Positions 38,727-56,600 of a stretch of DNA of 64,000 nucleotides are shown here, one piece after another. The notes beneath the pieces were generated by a model that made no database searches, was not told the origin of the DNA, and saw only the letters and a program-made list of their open reading frames with translations. The position numbers and the translations under genes are program-made. The DNA comes from Geosiphon pyriformis (Eukaryota; Glomeromycota; Glomeromycetes; Archaeosporales; Geosiphonaceae). The DNA lies in contig JAAOMT010000070.1 of assembly GCA_016748015.1 (NCBI GenBank), positions 62,001 through 126,000 of the forward strand, written 5' to 3'. The number at the start of each line of letters is the position of its first letter. Positions within the stretch are counted from its first letter, which is position 1.

Positions 38727-39364
38727 TTTTAATTCTCAAAAATTAAAACCTATAAAAGTAAACTTTTTTAATAAATTACAACCAATATAAATAATTATTT
38801 AATAATTCAGTTAAACTAAATTCTATTTTTATTTTATAATTAACTTTTATTCTAATTTATATAATTTCTTATTAATAATTCTAATAACAAAAAAATGTAA
38901 CAAATATTAAATATATGAATTTATTAAAAAAAATTTTTTTTTATTTAGTTAAATATCATAAATAATATGATTGGTTGTATGGTTGATTCGGAATTACCAT
39001 TTATTAATTTTTAGTTTAGGTGCTGAATCTCACGTGAAAGGGGACATTAACGTAATAAATGTTATTTCGTTGTTTCAATGAGCAGTATAATAAAATACTA
39101 CTTTTGTCTTTGCTCAGATCTCTCAATCTGTTTGAAACAACTTCTAGCCGTTCTTTTTTAGCCTCCCTTAGCAAACTAAACTTGAAAACTTAATCTCACC
39201 AATCCTTTCCTATTATTCACACTCGAAATTTCAAAAAAGAGCTCAACTGAAACCTAAGCTGTCAAGGAACCAATCAATCAAATAAACTATTAAAAACAGA
39301 TCCGCGTGACTCATTTCGTTTTTAAGGAAGTGTGTCCTTTTTTCACAAGCATCTTTTCAGGATC

Positions 39365-40504
39365 ATGCAAAAAAACTTGGTACAAATATGTATCGCACTC
39401 TACAATTATGAAGCTGAAAAAGAGGATGAACTTTCGTTCAAGGAAGATGATATTTTATACATTTTGGAAAACGATGACGATCAATGGTGGAAAGCGAGAC
39501 TTAAAGTAGCTTCTGAAGAGGGTGTAGAAAGCGGAGAAGGACCTATTGGGCTTGTTCCTAGTAATTATATTCACGAGGTGTGTTATTTGAAGCTTGAAAC
39601 TCATCTATTGACTCACCTCGTCGTCACCTTTGGAAGCAGAAGGTTTCGACATCAATTACAAGGTTAAATTTTTTGAATCGTTCCAATCTTTTATTTTATT
39701 CTGTATTCAGGCCGAATCTTCATCTATCGCCAAAGCAGCATATGATTATGAAGCTCAGAGAGATGATGAATTATCGTTCAAGGTCGATGATACGATACAC
39801 ATTTATGAAATGGATAACGAAAATTGGTATTTAGCCAAATTAAATGACCAATTCGGCTTAGTGCCAGCGAATTATCTTGAAGTAAGTTAATTAAAAATTC
39901 CCGTGACATGTGTGTTGGCCCAATCAGCAATTTAAAGTTTTGACGGTTTTGTAATCTTTAAATTTCATACATATACATATATATATATATATATATATAG
40001 CTCTCATTCGGAGAAACGGTAGAAGTCGCTGATGAGATAGAGGCTGAAGACCCATCCGATAATCAGCTTGGGAAACCAAAACCAACTTCACTTTTTCAGG
40101 CTCTACAGGTAAAATATTTTATTTTTATCCCATGTACCATAAAAGGTCGACTGAAATATCTTTACATTTAACAAACAAATGATTTTCAAGACTGCGGCTG
40201 ATCATAACACGTACGCTGATCCCCTCCGAATATATGCACAGCAAGCTGCGCGTCCCAAAGGTGGGTCTGTTTCTGGTTCCGCAAATGAGACTAAAACATG
40301 GTCTATCTCGGTAATGTACCTTTAGCTAAGGGAATAGGCTATGGTTACTGTTTTTCATGAATACCAAGTATCAAATATTAAATTCTTAATTTCTAATTGG
40401 GTTGTAATGTTAGGAAATCGATAAAAAAAAGAAAAAGAAAAAGGGTCGATTAGGGATTGGGAACGGGAAGATTTTTTATGGCAGTGATTCAGATAAGGTG
40501 GACG

Positions 40505-40576
<72 letters not shown>

Positions 40577-41643
40577 CACTACCTATATTCTCATTTTTTT
40601 AATTAATCTTCTTTCATATTTCAGGCAGCGCCAGTTCAACAATGGGACATAACAGATATATCAGATATTAAACATGACAAGAAACATGTTCTAATAACAT
40701 TTCATGGTCCCAAGGCAGCTTCTTTTGATTTCCTCGCTAGCAGTAAAAATGACGCCGAGGCCATCTATCAAAAAGCTTTGGATTGTATCGCAATGTTCGA
40801 TGTGCCTGAAGTGCATTTGGAGGAGCCTGCAACTCATAAGGCTGTATCTCACAATACGAAATTTAATATGGAGACAAAAAACAATAAATCAGATGATGAA
40901 GAGGCATACGAAGAAGCTGAATACGAGGATAAACAAGCCAGCGAAGACGACCAGCGCGATGAAGAGAAAGTAGTCTCTCAATCACCATCCATTTCTGTGA
41001 CCCAAAGCTCACCTAAACGTGGTATCATTCTTTATGAATTTACTGCTCAAGGAGATGATGAGCTCTCAGTTATGGAAGGTGACCAGTTATGGATTATCGA
41101 TGATGTTACTAGTGAGGATTGGTGGAGATGTAGAAAAGGAGACGAAGAGGGTGTCGTGCCTGCCCAATATGTCGAAGTAAGTGTGTTAACAGTCACTCTT
41201 TGAAAGTCTGGATTATTTACTTTAAAGCTAATCGTTATACCTTTAGGTTCAAACTGAAACCAACAATAATAGTATCGAGGAGGAAACACAAGAGGAGATT
41301 GCGGCACAGGAAGCTGAGCGTCAAAAGATGGAAGAGGCGACGCGTAGAAGACAAGAGCAATCGCGTCGTGAAGAAAAGGAAAAGCGGCGACGAGAAGCCG
41401 AAGAGAAACGACGAGAAGAAGAAAAGGAAAAACAGGCATCTGCACCTCCACCACCCCCAACTCCTCCAGCTTTACCAAGTAATTAATGCTCCCAATGCTA
41501 TTGATTTATATAAAGTCATTTCATAATCTCACCCACAAACTTCTTTTGTTTTCTCTATTATTTAGGTCGTCCACCTGTCAAATCAAGAGCCTCGCAAGGT
41601 ACGTGAGTGGATCAGACTTTCGGCAATTTGATCAACGTTTTCA

Positions 41644-41741
<98 letters not shown>

Positions 41742-43671
41742 CACTCTAGAAGAGGCTATAGTCAAAAACATTCAAACTCCTGTCAACCGTCAACTTCCAG
41801 ATAGGCCAAATCAGGCCCAGTCAAAGTCCAGTAGGTTTAACTATAGTTCGTGTATTCCAATTAGAACCTACATTTATAATAAAATTTTTTATTCATAGAA
41901 CCTATTCCATCAAACACTAGAACATGGACCGATCGTTCAGGCTCTTTCAAAGTCGAAGCTCAGTTTCTTCAATATTTGGATGGAAAAGTGCATTTGCATA
42001 AGCTTAATGGTGTAAAAATTGCAGTACCAATTGACAAAATGAGCAAAGAGGACATTGCATATATTGAAGAAGTTTCCGGTGAAAAAATTGAGGACAAGAA
42101 TGACAATACACCCTTGGCCGCTATTGTTGCTGCTAAAGCAACCTCCAAAAGCGGCAGGCGTGATTATGATTGGTTCGATTTCTTTCTCAAAGCTTCTATT
42201 TCTCACGAAGATGCGTACAAATACGCTACTTCGTTCCTTGCTGAAAAAATGGACGGAACTTCAATACCTGATTTGAATCGAGATCTCATGAAAGAGCTTG
42301 GGGTTAAAGAGGGAGATATTATTAGGATAAAAAAGTATATTGAACAAAAATCACCCACAGTCAAACCAAAGAAAAATGTCAGCTTTGGAGGTACTAATAT
42401 TATTCCTGATGATGACAATGATCAAAGTGAAGTTGCGAATAAAAAATCTGCCGTAAGAATTCAAATAATCCGTCCCATTTTATCGGGTACCTCCGATAAT
42501 GTAAATTTATACGAATTTTTTGCATTTTTAGTCGGAAGAATCGAAAAAAAGTGGAAAGCCCATCTCCGAATTTGATCGAAAAATTCAAGAAAAACGCGAT
42601 GCACAATTAGCAATGGAACTTCAAGAAGAAGAGAATAGAATAGCACGCCGTGAAGGTAGATCAATACCTAAGGCCGCTGATATATATAGCAATCTGGGTT
42701 CAATCATACAGAGAGAAGAAAAGAAACCAGCCTTAAATCCTACACCTCCATTACTATTTTCTGAAACTAATGGTGTTTTAAAAAACAACACGAGAAAGGC
42801 ACGACCTCAACCTAGTAAATCAGCTTCAATTACAATTGACGCGAACTCATTCACCAGCGGAAAACAGGAAATAAATGAGGCATTTAAAACTTCCAAAACA
42901 GCCGTTAATGAAAAATTTGACGATGATGCGTGGACCACTCCTCAAACCTCCTCAGCTGCCTCTGTATTGACCCCCACCCCGATGAAGCAAGTAACCCCTT
43001 CTCTCGTGCCTACTCCTATGAATTCAGCAAAAACATTAGTGCCCCCACCGCCGCCGCCACCACCACCACCCTCTTTGGTTAATATTACTGTTCCTTCTCC
43101 CCCAATTCAACGTCCAGTTGCTCCTCTACGAGGACATCTTCCTAAATCGGCTGCTCAATTTGATAGCAGTGCATGGACCGGACAATCAATTGTGATAACC
43201 TCTTCGCCCGCCGCGACAATCACCTCCCCAGCCCCATCTCTTAACTCCATTTCATCGGGATCAACGCTTGTTCCGACACAATCTCCATTCATGCGGCCAA
43301 CAAATTTCAATCAAGTTGTAGAACCAGCTTCCCGACAAACAAATCTCAATCAACTTGTTCAACAAGTGTCCCAATCCCCACCGCCGCCACCACCACCACC
43401 ACCACCACCACCACAGCAATCAAATATGTTGATAGCTTTAAATCAAAGTGTTCCTCATTCAATTGGTTCAAGTTCACTATTAACCGAAACCCGCACTAAT
43501 CCAAATGCCTTGAACTTCAGTAGCTCAAGTTTGAATTCTGGTTTAAATGTTTCAAATAATTTACTACTTAACAATTATAACAGTCTACAACGAGTCAGTT
43601 CGGCGCCAAATTTACAAGGAACAAATTCCGGGCTGGACAGCACATTAATTCGACCAATGAACAATTATAAT

Positions 43672-43721
<50 letters not shown>

Positions 43722-44782
43722 TAACAATAGTGTCTCTGTCTCGAACATCTCGGCGGCATGGACAAATTCAAGTGTGTTATTTTATTTTAGATAAATTTTG
43801 TGGTTCATTATCTCCAAAGTTTTTAACGTTTCTTTTATTTTTGCTGATGATTAATAGATGGGCCATCAAATACCGTTAATCAATTTGTTCCATCGAGTGG
43901 GCTCCCAAATTCTATTTATACACTAAACCAAGTTCGATCAACAACTACTTTATCTTCATCATTCACCCCAGGATATTCCCAACCAGTTTTACTTCAACCT
44001 AATCTACTTCAACCTAATCTACTTCAACAAACACCCCTACAACCAACTTTACACCAACAAACCCAACTACATCAATCGCATCAACAACAAACCACATCAA
44101 ATTTTGAACCAAAAAATATTTTTGCAACAATGAAAGCCGGACAAATCCCGAATAATAATAGTAAGGCTTCACAGAAAATTTTAAATATTTCATTAAGTTC
44201 ATTCATTAATTGTTATTTGATATTTGACAGCCTCTGGTGATAGATATGACGCTTTCAAGCAACTAGATCCTCAAGCACCAAGCGTCTTTAATCAAACCTC
44301 AAGTTTGAGTCAGACAGGCATGTGTTCTTTTAATTCATACTTGGCATTTCTTTTCTAGCTTTTCATCATATTTATTAAATTTAAAATGTAGCTTCCATAA
44401 GTTTCGTTTCAAACGCACAATCTACGGGTTGGATTCAATCTCAACCTAATAATTTTTCAGGGTTGTCAGGGTCTAATACTGGTCTCAATAACTTACAGCC
44501 TAATCAACAGCTTGGTTATGGGGCTGGAACGCTACAGCAACAGCAACAGCAACAGCAATTACAACAGCAACAGCAATTACAACAGCAAAATCAAACCAAC
44601 GCCAATTTTTCTGGGTATAATGGTTCATTGGCAAGTTTCCATAATCCACAACAGAGTAATATTAACCAAGGATTTAGCAACAGTGGATATAATAATAGAC
44701 AGGTAAGAGTATTAAAGAGTTTTTCCTGGACCGTCTCTCTCAAATTCATTAACTAGAATGATTTCTCATTTTTTAGTGGTAG
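39365..44782 (+). CDS. SLA1: Sla1-type actin/endocytosis adaptor (three SH3, SHD1, SHD2)
   Basis: Fifteen exons: 39365-39577, 39711-39881, 40001-40108, 40191-40310, 40414-40497, 40625-41176, 41247-41478, 41566-41598, 41750-41830, 41899-42452, 42532-43771, 43858-44160, 44231-44317, 44392-44702, 44777-44782; about 1,364 residues (yeast Sla1 is 1,244). SH3-1 is at about 6-70 (ALYNYEAEKEDELSFKEDD...GLVPSNYI), SH3-2 at 76-127 (AAYDYEAQRDDELSFK...FGLVPANYLE), a PH-like SHD3 region at about 233-290, and SH3-3 at about 362-416 (DWWRCRK...VPAQYVE). An Arg/Glu coiled region, SHD1 (RTWTDRSGSFKVEAQFL), SHD2/SAM (YDWFDFFLKASIS...LGVKEGDIIRIKKYI) and a Pro/Asn/Gln-rich tail follow. The protein links cargo, clathrin and Las17/Arp2/3 at cortical actin patches. 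Intron 13 appears to use a GC donor; the last exon encodes only Trp-stop. Confidence 0.94.
39970..40000. repeat. AT dinucleotide run abutting a splice acceptor
   Basis: ATACATATAT...ATATATAG runs directly into exon 3 of SLA1, so the repeat supplies the acceptor AG. Confidence 0.75.
40507..40576. repeat. TTA microsatellite in SLA1 intron 5
   Basis: About 23 perfect TTA units between the donor at 40,498 and the acceptor at 40,624. Confidence 0.9.
41646..41738. repeat. Poly-T tract of 93 bases in SLA1 intron 8
   Basis: Uninterrupted T run located just before the acceptor ACTCACTCTAG, acting as an extreme polypyrimidine tract. The exact length is likely unreliable because homopolymers of this size are hard to sequence. 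Confidence 0.85.
43663..43731 (+). repeat. Coding AAT/AAC repeat, poly-Asn run in the Sla1 tail
   Basis: In-frame AAT units with a few AAC at the end give a run of about 18 Asn after NYNYN. Proline runs from CCA/CCG repeats occur nearby at 43,041-43,070 and 43,379-43,413. Confidence 0.8.
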
Positions 44783-45411
44783 GGTAAATGTAAATAACAA
44801 TATCGTTTTCTTCGGTTATATATTACAATAATTTGTTTGTTTCCGGACTATAGAATTTTTTCGATTTCAGCACCCGGGATTAGAAAGATTTGTTCTCCAT
44901 TTTTTTATATATGGATTATAATGTGTAAAACGGTGTCAATACCGATCATAATTATTCAGATTTGATAATTTATTCCATTTTAAAATGTAAATGAAGGTTT
45001 CAATGTGGTTTTTACAATTAAATTTGTGAATTTACACAGTCATATTAGAGGCTAGAAAGCTTTCACATGTGTGGTTGCGATGCGATCGTAAACTGAAAAA
45101 AGGCTTTTCCTAATAAGTTTTGGCTGAAGCTCTTTTCCATACTATTTTATTGACAAAAAGTGATGGCCAACCCAAAACCTCCACAACTTGATGGCTGAGG
45201 GCTTCTTATCCTATTCCTGAAATTTGCCTCTACGAAGATTGGGAAATTGATGGGGAATTCATCTTGCCAGAATACCAGCTAGTACTTCCACAAGAACTTC
45301 CCCCGATAATTAGTACTTTTTTATAATCCAATATTTTTAGCTAACTATGATTTGGTATGAGTCATTTGTAACGATCAAAATTTTGACAAGATTTTTCTTC
45401 ATTGAACAATA
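44783..45411. other. Intergenic region between SLA1 and MEF1
   Basis: Contains the SLA1 3' UTR and the MEF1 promoter. A 44-codon open stretch at 45,192-45,326 (PEICLYEDWEIDGEFILPEY) has codon-like composition but no ATG or known domain. Confidence 0.4.
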
Positions 45412-48814
<3,403 letters not shown>

Positions 48815-49781
48815 GGCCGATAATATTGTAACGATAACATAAAGCAGAAATATTTTCCGAGGCTTTTGCCTATTCCTTACTATATACCTCGGTTGCACAT
48901 GAAAAGATTTCAAACTAATTGAATATATGATTCGACAAGTTATAAAAAACAAATCTATTAACAGATTACAAAGATAAATTTTAGAAAAACTAGATCTTTA
49001 ATATTGGTCTTTGGAAAAAAAGCTTGCATAAAAAGTTATCAGCATTTTAAGAAATAATTATGGCTTTTGTTTACATAAAATGTTATATGTTTTAAAATTT
49101 GAATATAAATAAAATTACTAATTGCAAGTAACAAATTAATTGAAAAGCCATAACTCTTGATTTCTGTTTCACTTAATCATTTATTTTTACGTTTTTAGGT
49201 AAATGTGTTTTACCAATTAGAAGTTTGGTTACAAAATTTTAAACTGACTAATCATAGTGCAAACTAATCTTTGGGTTGGCAATTGGGTTTGTGTTTCTGA
49301 TGTTGAAGGGTAAAGCCATTCCATCCTAAGCCCTACAAAAATTGAAAATAAAATTATATTTCAAGTTGCACAATCGTTTAGCTTTACGAAATCGCTGCCT
49401 TTCAGAGGTCACTTGATTGAGTGAACATTAAAACTAAATAAGCGTTGAGCAATCGTTCTGGATTAGTTGGATTTTAAGATTGGTAAGCTGCATTTTAGTA
49501 GAGTTTTAAGCCGATGTACCCAATTGAGAAGTCAAATCGTTATTCGAATTAAAATTCGGTTTCAATCAAAAGTTTTCATCTTCCTTCGTCGATGTTTGAT
49601 ACGCGATGTTCGATATACATTCGGGACGTCCGGCATCAAATGGTATCGATAAGCTTCGATTAACTGGGTAAGCGCCAGAGGAAAAAAGATGAACCAGAAA
49701 TGCAAGCAATTAATCTTATCAGAACACAACTTAAAACCACACATGAAACAGCATCAGGTAAAAGTTTTTTAACCAATGTGT
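48815..49781. other. Convergent intergenic region
   Basis: Nearly 1 kb between the MEF1 stop and the stop of the minus-strand BTB gene. No gene is recognised; small open stretches near 49,467-49,744 on both strands lack any domain. Confidence 0.4.
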
Positions 49782-51800
49782 TTAGGTAATTATCGCATTG
49801 TAAGCTCCTCTCACCAAATCCTTCATCCCATCAACTGACATCACCATAAGATTGCTTTCAACTTCCTCCAAAAGATATCGTTTTGGCATCATAGGAAATC
49901 GAACGCATTCAAGCAAAGATGGAAGCGCAGCCAATCTATCACCACGCCAAGGTCTGGGAAATTGCTCTATTTCTTCTGTTTCTGCCGTATGACCATCCTC
50001 AAATTCTGTTTGCTTCACTAAATTCCGATTCGTCTCTTTATTCAGATTAACAAGAGAATATTCTTCATATGATCTATCAGATAATTCGGATGGCATTGAT
50101 ACCGAGGATTCATGATGGGAAGATGTATTCCCAATTTCTGTGGAAGAAGTTAATGGAGAAAATGTCTCTGAAGGTGTGCATGTTGTTGATGCGATTGACT
50201 TAGAGTTTGCCCAACGAACTACCAATTCGAAGATCTTCTCCTCAGAGCTCACATTAGCTTCGTCATTTTCAAGCGCTAGTCGAAGTATGTTTGGATCAGC
50301 GTCTAATGTAGCCTGCTTATCCAGTAATTTATCAAAATGAAGAGCAACGAAATCTTTACAAGTACTTCCGGTTTTTACGCATGAATATTTTTCTAATGTT
50401 AAGTCCAATTTAAATGAAAGCTTAAACTTTATTTGTTAAGTAAGGTTGAATAAAATTAAAAATATATACCTGCTAATTCCCAGACCCCCCAAACATTCTC
50501 ATAGTTTAGTTCTAATCGAAGGTAGCGCAAGCACTCTTCACGGACAGGTGCAATCGCAAATCGGTCTGCCAATGCCAATAATTTCTCAGCTTCATTCAAA
50601 GAGCCAATATTGAATTTGAAAGTATAAACAAAAGTCAATAATGCAAGGAATGCATCATGATCTGTTTTACAGAGCTGAATTTCTTCTTCAAAAGTCTCTT
50701 TCATTCCATTTGTTAGCATTGCCTCAAACACTGGAGACGTACTAGCCAAGATGCCTTTATGAGCATAGAATAACTTTTCTCGAGACCATTCATCAACTAC
50801 TCGGAACGTAACATCAGAAAATTGAGGTGAATTTACAAGCCTATCGAATGGATTTGATATTTGTGGAGGAGCATCAATTATCGATTCCTGAACCTCAAAT
50901 TTTACGAGCAAGGATATAGTGTCATTGCTAATGAATCTATTGGATAAAAAAATTAACAATTATTTATAGGTGTATATCAACAGAAAAGTTATAAACAAAC
51001 CTGTCCATTTCATCGAGGGACATTAGATTTTCTTCGCCCCATGTTGAATGCTCTGAGGACAAGGGAAGTACGAAAGTTAAATATGAATCTACGCATAGAG
51101 GATCGGTGATTTGCATTGTGGAATAGAAGCATACCCACTTTCACAAAACCATACTGGTAATTCCACTATCAACCAAGAATAGATTTTTAGAGTTGAGCTG
51201 ATTCAAGGAATCATGATTTAAACAGACTTCTTACTTTTCCCAAAATCCATTCCTCTTGTTCGCAAATTCTCCAACACGAAAATTATGGAAACTTTCTTTC
51301 TAATACCTCTTAAGCATCCCGTAGATGTCTCAAGAATGCCAAGGTAAAGAGATATCGCCTTTTTATTAAATAGTAAATTGCTTATGTTTATATTTACAGA
51401 GCATTAAATATCAATTAAGAAAGCTTATAAACTTACCTGAGGATTTTTCGGTCGGCCTTTGTAAAACTGGTTTAGTTTTCTGATTAGTGGGGAATATAAC
51501 ATAATTTGTGCACGAAGCTAGTCCAGAATCGTAAAAAATATATACCTTGAAAACCCTATTATATGCACGAAAGTTTATAGTCAGTATGATACGAGAAATT
51601 TGGAAGAGTGGCGGGAATAAGTTTTCTTAACCGCTTACCATTGCAGTCCATCGGCACTAAACGAGGGGCTGGTATGTTCTACTAAAGGTTTTACCTCGCT
51701 CCAGTTGGTTATCTTCCAGCGATAAACATATGTTAAAGTACCACCTGCTGTGTTTTGACTCGTTTCATTGTACTTTAAATAAACGGATCGAGTAGTCATT
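49782..51800 (-). CDS. MATH-BTB-BACK domain protein, candidate Cul3 substrate adaptor
   Basis: Exons in transcript order: about 51800-51639, 51555-51437, 51358-51235, 51165-51139 (a 27-bp microexon), 51052-51001, 50936-50470, 50392-49782. MATH domain: TYVYRWKITNWSEV, AISLYLGILE, RKKVSIIFVLEN, HSTWGEENLMSL, FISNDTISLLVKFEV. BTB domain: SPQFSDVTFRVVDEW, YAHKGILASTSPVFEAMLTN, LLTFVYTF. BACK-like: LALADRFAIAPVREECLRYL through EKIFELVVRWA and LLECVRFPMMPKRYLLEEVE. The SPOP/BPM type recruits substrates to Cullin-3 ubiquitin ligase. The first exon starts at ATG 51,799, but the open frame extends a little upstream, so another 5' exon is possible. In exon 2 the two halves of the MATH alignment lie in different frames (see findings). 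Confidence 0.8.
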
Positions 51801-51839
51801 TTAAATTTATCTACTGGTAATTCTATTGCACTCACGAAG

Positions 51840-52124
51840 GTCGCTTCAGAACTATAGAGTTAGGAAACCCTATTTATCATTTTTTTTTATTAAGCTTGAG
51901 CTAGTCAAAATTAGAAAGCTGGCTATACTTCATTGAGATGTATAATCTATAAAAAAACAATCCTTTTTGCAGATAAATATTTAATTTTAATTTTGTTCGA
52001 TTAATTCATTTATTCAAAGTCGGATATTCAAAAAAGATGTAAAACTAATTAGCAAAAATTTATAAGAATCGGAACTAGAGGGGTGGGATCCTTAATCATG
52101 GATAAATTGTCCATTGTACGAGCA
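51840..52124. other. Short intergenic stretch
   Basis: Upstream of the MATH-BTB gene and downstream of the forkhead remnant. Nothing recognised. Confidence 0.35.
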
Positions 52125-53400
<1,276 letters not shown>

Positions 53401-53602
53401 ATCTAAAATTTCGGTACAACTTTGCCCTGACCGAAAATTTCGTAAAATTTATTGGTACATGAAAAATATGAGCACCTGCGCATTATTCTATAAAACTTTG
53501 ATCGTCGGACAATATAAAAAAGTGACGATTTTCGTTACCTCCCAATGAAATAAAACATTTAAAATGCCTTTTATATGAAAGTCCTAATCTTTACAAACTC
53601 AT

Positions 53603-56600
53603 TCAATATTTGGATGGTATTGGCCATAGACTAATCTTTATGGGTTCTTTCGAGAGAGCAAGGGTATTGGCATGAGTGATACGACCAACAGTGATATTAT
53701 TTGCAAGTTTGTTGGTGTTCCTCATGATAAATGAATCGAGTGGAGAAAGATCAGGTTTAAATGAACGAACAATCATCACGGCGATGACACAAGTTTCTGT
53801 GGAATCGATTTTCAAAAAGGCAAAGAATCAAGGAATTGTTTAATATCATCTTTTCCAAAACAATATTAAATCATACATACCAGTCCAGGGAGATTGAGAA
53901 ATCTCAATATGTGTTCGAAGCTGATATTGAAGAGGCCTTATAATAATGAAATGGGACGGTGGTGGCCAGAAATGTTGAATTCTGTTGTCAGGCATTGTCA
54001 CCTGAAATTAAAGTTTCTAGATTGATCTCGAGTTCAAAGTTTAAAAATCAATCTCCTGCATATACCTGTATCCCCACAGTACTAGTATCGGAAATATTTG
54101 AAATCTCTGCCTCTATAAATATGCGGAGAGGAAATCCAGCGACAAACTCTTTGTTAGAACTCGAAATTGTCTGGATTATCTTTGCTTCGGTTTTTTTAAA
54201 GACATTTCCAAGCATAGATTCGGGAATTGAAAATTCCTAAAAATATTAAATAGCTTAGCAACGAAAGCTCTAACTTCATATTAAATCTGGAATGTAATTA
54301 CTTCAATGTAGCTAAAAAACGGGATTATATTGAGAGTAGTAGGCTCCTCAAAGGCTCTTTGTAGTTTCCCTCGAAGCTCGATGATATCAAGCAAATCATG
54401 ATCCTTGCGTTCAAATTGCCTGTATGATTTTATAAGAAAAAAAATTAGCAACAAAAAAATCATTATTGACTTGTAGATAATAGAGAAAGGGCATACGTTT
54501 GGATATAAGTGATCCGCTTGATGAACATTTGTATTAAATTTTGGGTAATAAAGGGCGAAGAAGCATCACTAAATCGTAGAAAGAATATTAAAATTAGCAT
54601 TTTAGAAAGCGCAAAATATCGGTGCAAGGAAATAAAAGATCGGAATATAAAGATTATTTACCTATCAATCGGCTTTAAAGCACCAATAAGCCATACTATA
54701 TTTGCCAGCGCACGTAATCTCACTATGAAATAACCTATGTGTCCGCTGACTCCGAGAAATATGTTTTCCATAGCATAGGAAAGAGCTAGCAAGTACGCAG
54801 CCAAGTCAACAGCTATCACTGAAAAGTTTCTATTGCGAAACTTCTTTTTAATCTATTTCAATTAAAATAAAAAATATATTAAAATCATCTTCGTAAACTT
54901 AGGCACTTTGAAAGCAGAGCACATACCTCTATAATTACTCTTAAAGATTCCAAATACATATTGACAAACTCTGCTTTTCCAGAGAATAAAGGCGTCATCC
55001 TTGATATGTAGCTCAAATCTCTGAAGCAGAGATAGGAAATTCAAAAGCCATTTTATAAAGTTGACAAAAGAAATAATCAAGACTATCTGATTTTGTGTAA
55101 TACCTCGAGCAAACACGCAATAGAGACATCGCTCCATTGAGATTATCGGTTTCATACAAGGATTTCACTGCACCGACCATAGCTAATGTTTGTTCCATAA
55201 ATTGCTGTGTATCAACTCAATATAAAAAATAGTACCAAAAGATTTATCCTTAAGCTTTCATTTCAGAAAAAATTACTTCATATTTGTATAAATGATTTTC
55301 TCTCTCAATTAGGTAATCTGTTAAAAGGACTTACTTGTTATTTCGTTAACAGAATCCAGTATTTCACCCTCTTCAATAACTTCCATCGCGGTAGGTTTAT
55401 TTGTTGGAAGAGGGACTTCATCTGGAACCTAAAATTAAAATTAACACTACATTAGGAATCTATTTATTTATTAAAATCATGGGATATATATCTATACCTT
55501 AATCTCAGGGAAGCAGTTAGGAAATTTATCTCGTAGATAAACATAATGTCTAAATGCATATTTTGGGAGTCTTCTCAAGATGAGGGGTTTGATAATTGCC
55601 GCGTTGAAGGAAAGGATCAGGTATCCAATATCTTACATTTTTAGTTAAGAACACCAAAAAATCGTTAAAAGCCGAAAGATATAGAAAAAGAATAAGCAGG
55701 ATACGTTTTGGAATATCAGCTTGTATTTCTTTGGGAGCAAAATTCGGCTCCATGTTGAAAAAACTGGGAATGAAATGCTCTAAAGGGTAAAATCGATTTA
55801 TTTTACTATGAGGATTTACTCAATAAAGTGAGAGCAAATTATTCAAAGAAATACCTATATAATCTCCATGATTTTTGCCAAATTGACCAAAACAACGATA
55901 TATTGACAAACGATCAATTGGATAACGTTCCATACTGCTCAACAAGGCTTCCATTAATTTAGGAAATAAGTCACGCGTCTTTAGGCGAGCAACGCTAAAA
56001 ATTAATTATAAAAAGCTTTGCTATCGATAACTCGAAAATTGAAATAAAAAAGATTTTTAATAAAATTATGGCTCACCCCAGCATTTGATGCGTTGCTTCT
56101 CGGACCTTTTTATCCGCATCGTCCAACACGCTAAGGGTAATTTGCAATTGCTCAGAGTCTAGAGAGATTTTTGCAAGTGTCCCAATTTTGCGCAAACTAT
56201 GAATGGCATTCAATCGCACAGAGTCGATTTCATCATGAAACATGTCTGATAAGTTAAAGAAAGTGGATTATTTTATTGTATATAATTTTTTAAATAATGG
56301 CCGTGATTTCCAAAATTCTTACCCACTAAGAAATCTCTCGCTCTTTTGGAAAATTGTAGATTGTGCATAGATAACTCACAAATTGAATCTATCATTAAAA
56401 ACCAATTCAGTAACATGATCCATAGATAAAAATATGATTCTGAAAAGAAAATTCAAATTCAAGTAGAATACCGATGGATGCGTTTCGAACATCATGATAT
56501 TCATCTTCTAATCCTCGAACAAACGCACCACATGCACCAGAATCAAGAAGCCGAAAATCATCGGATTCTACGTCAAAATCACCCTCTGGCGTGGGAATAT

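Noticed and set aside
41486-41804. Overlapping frames with poly-Phe or poly-Lys
   Set aside because: Created by the 93-base poly-T tract in an SLA1 intron.
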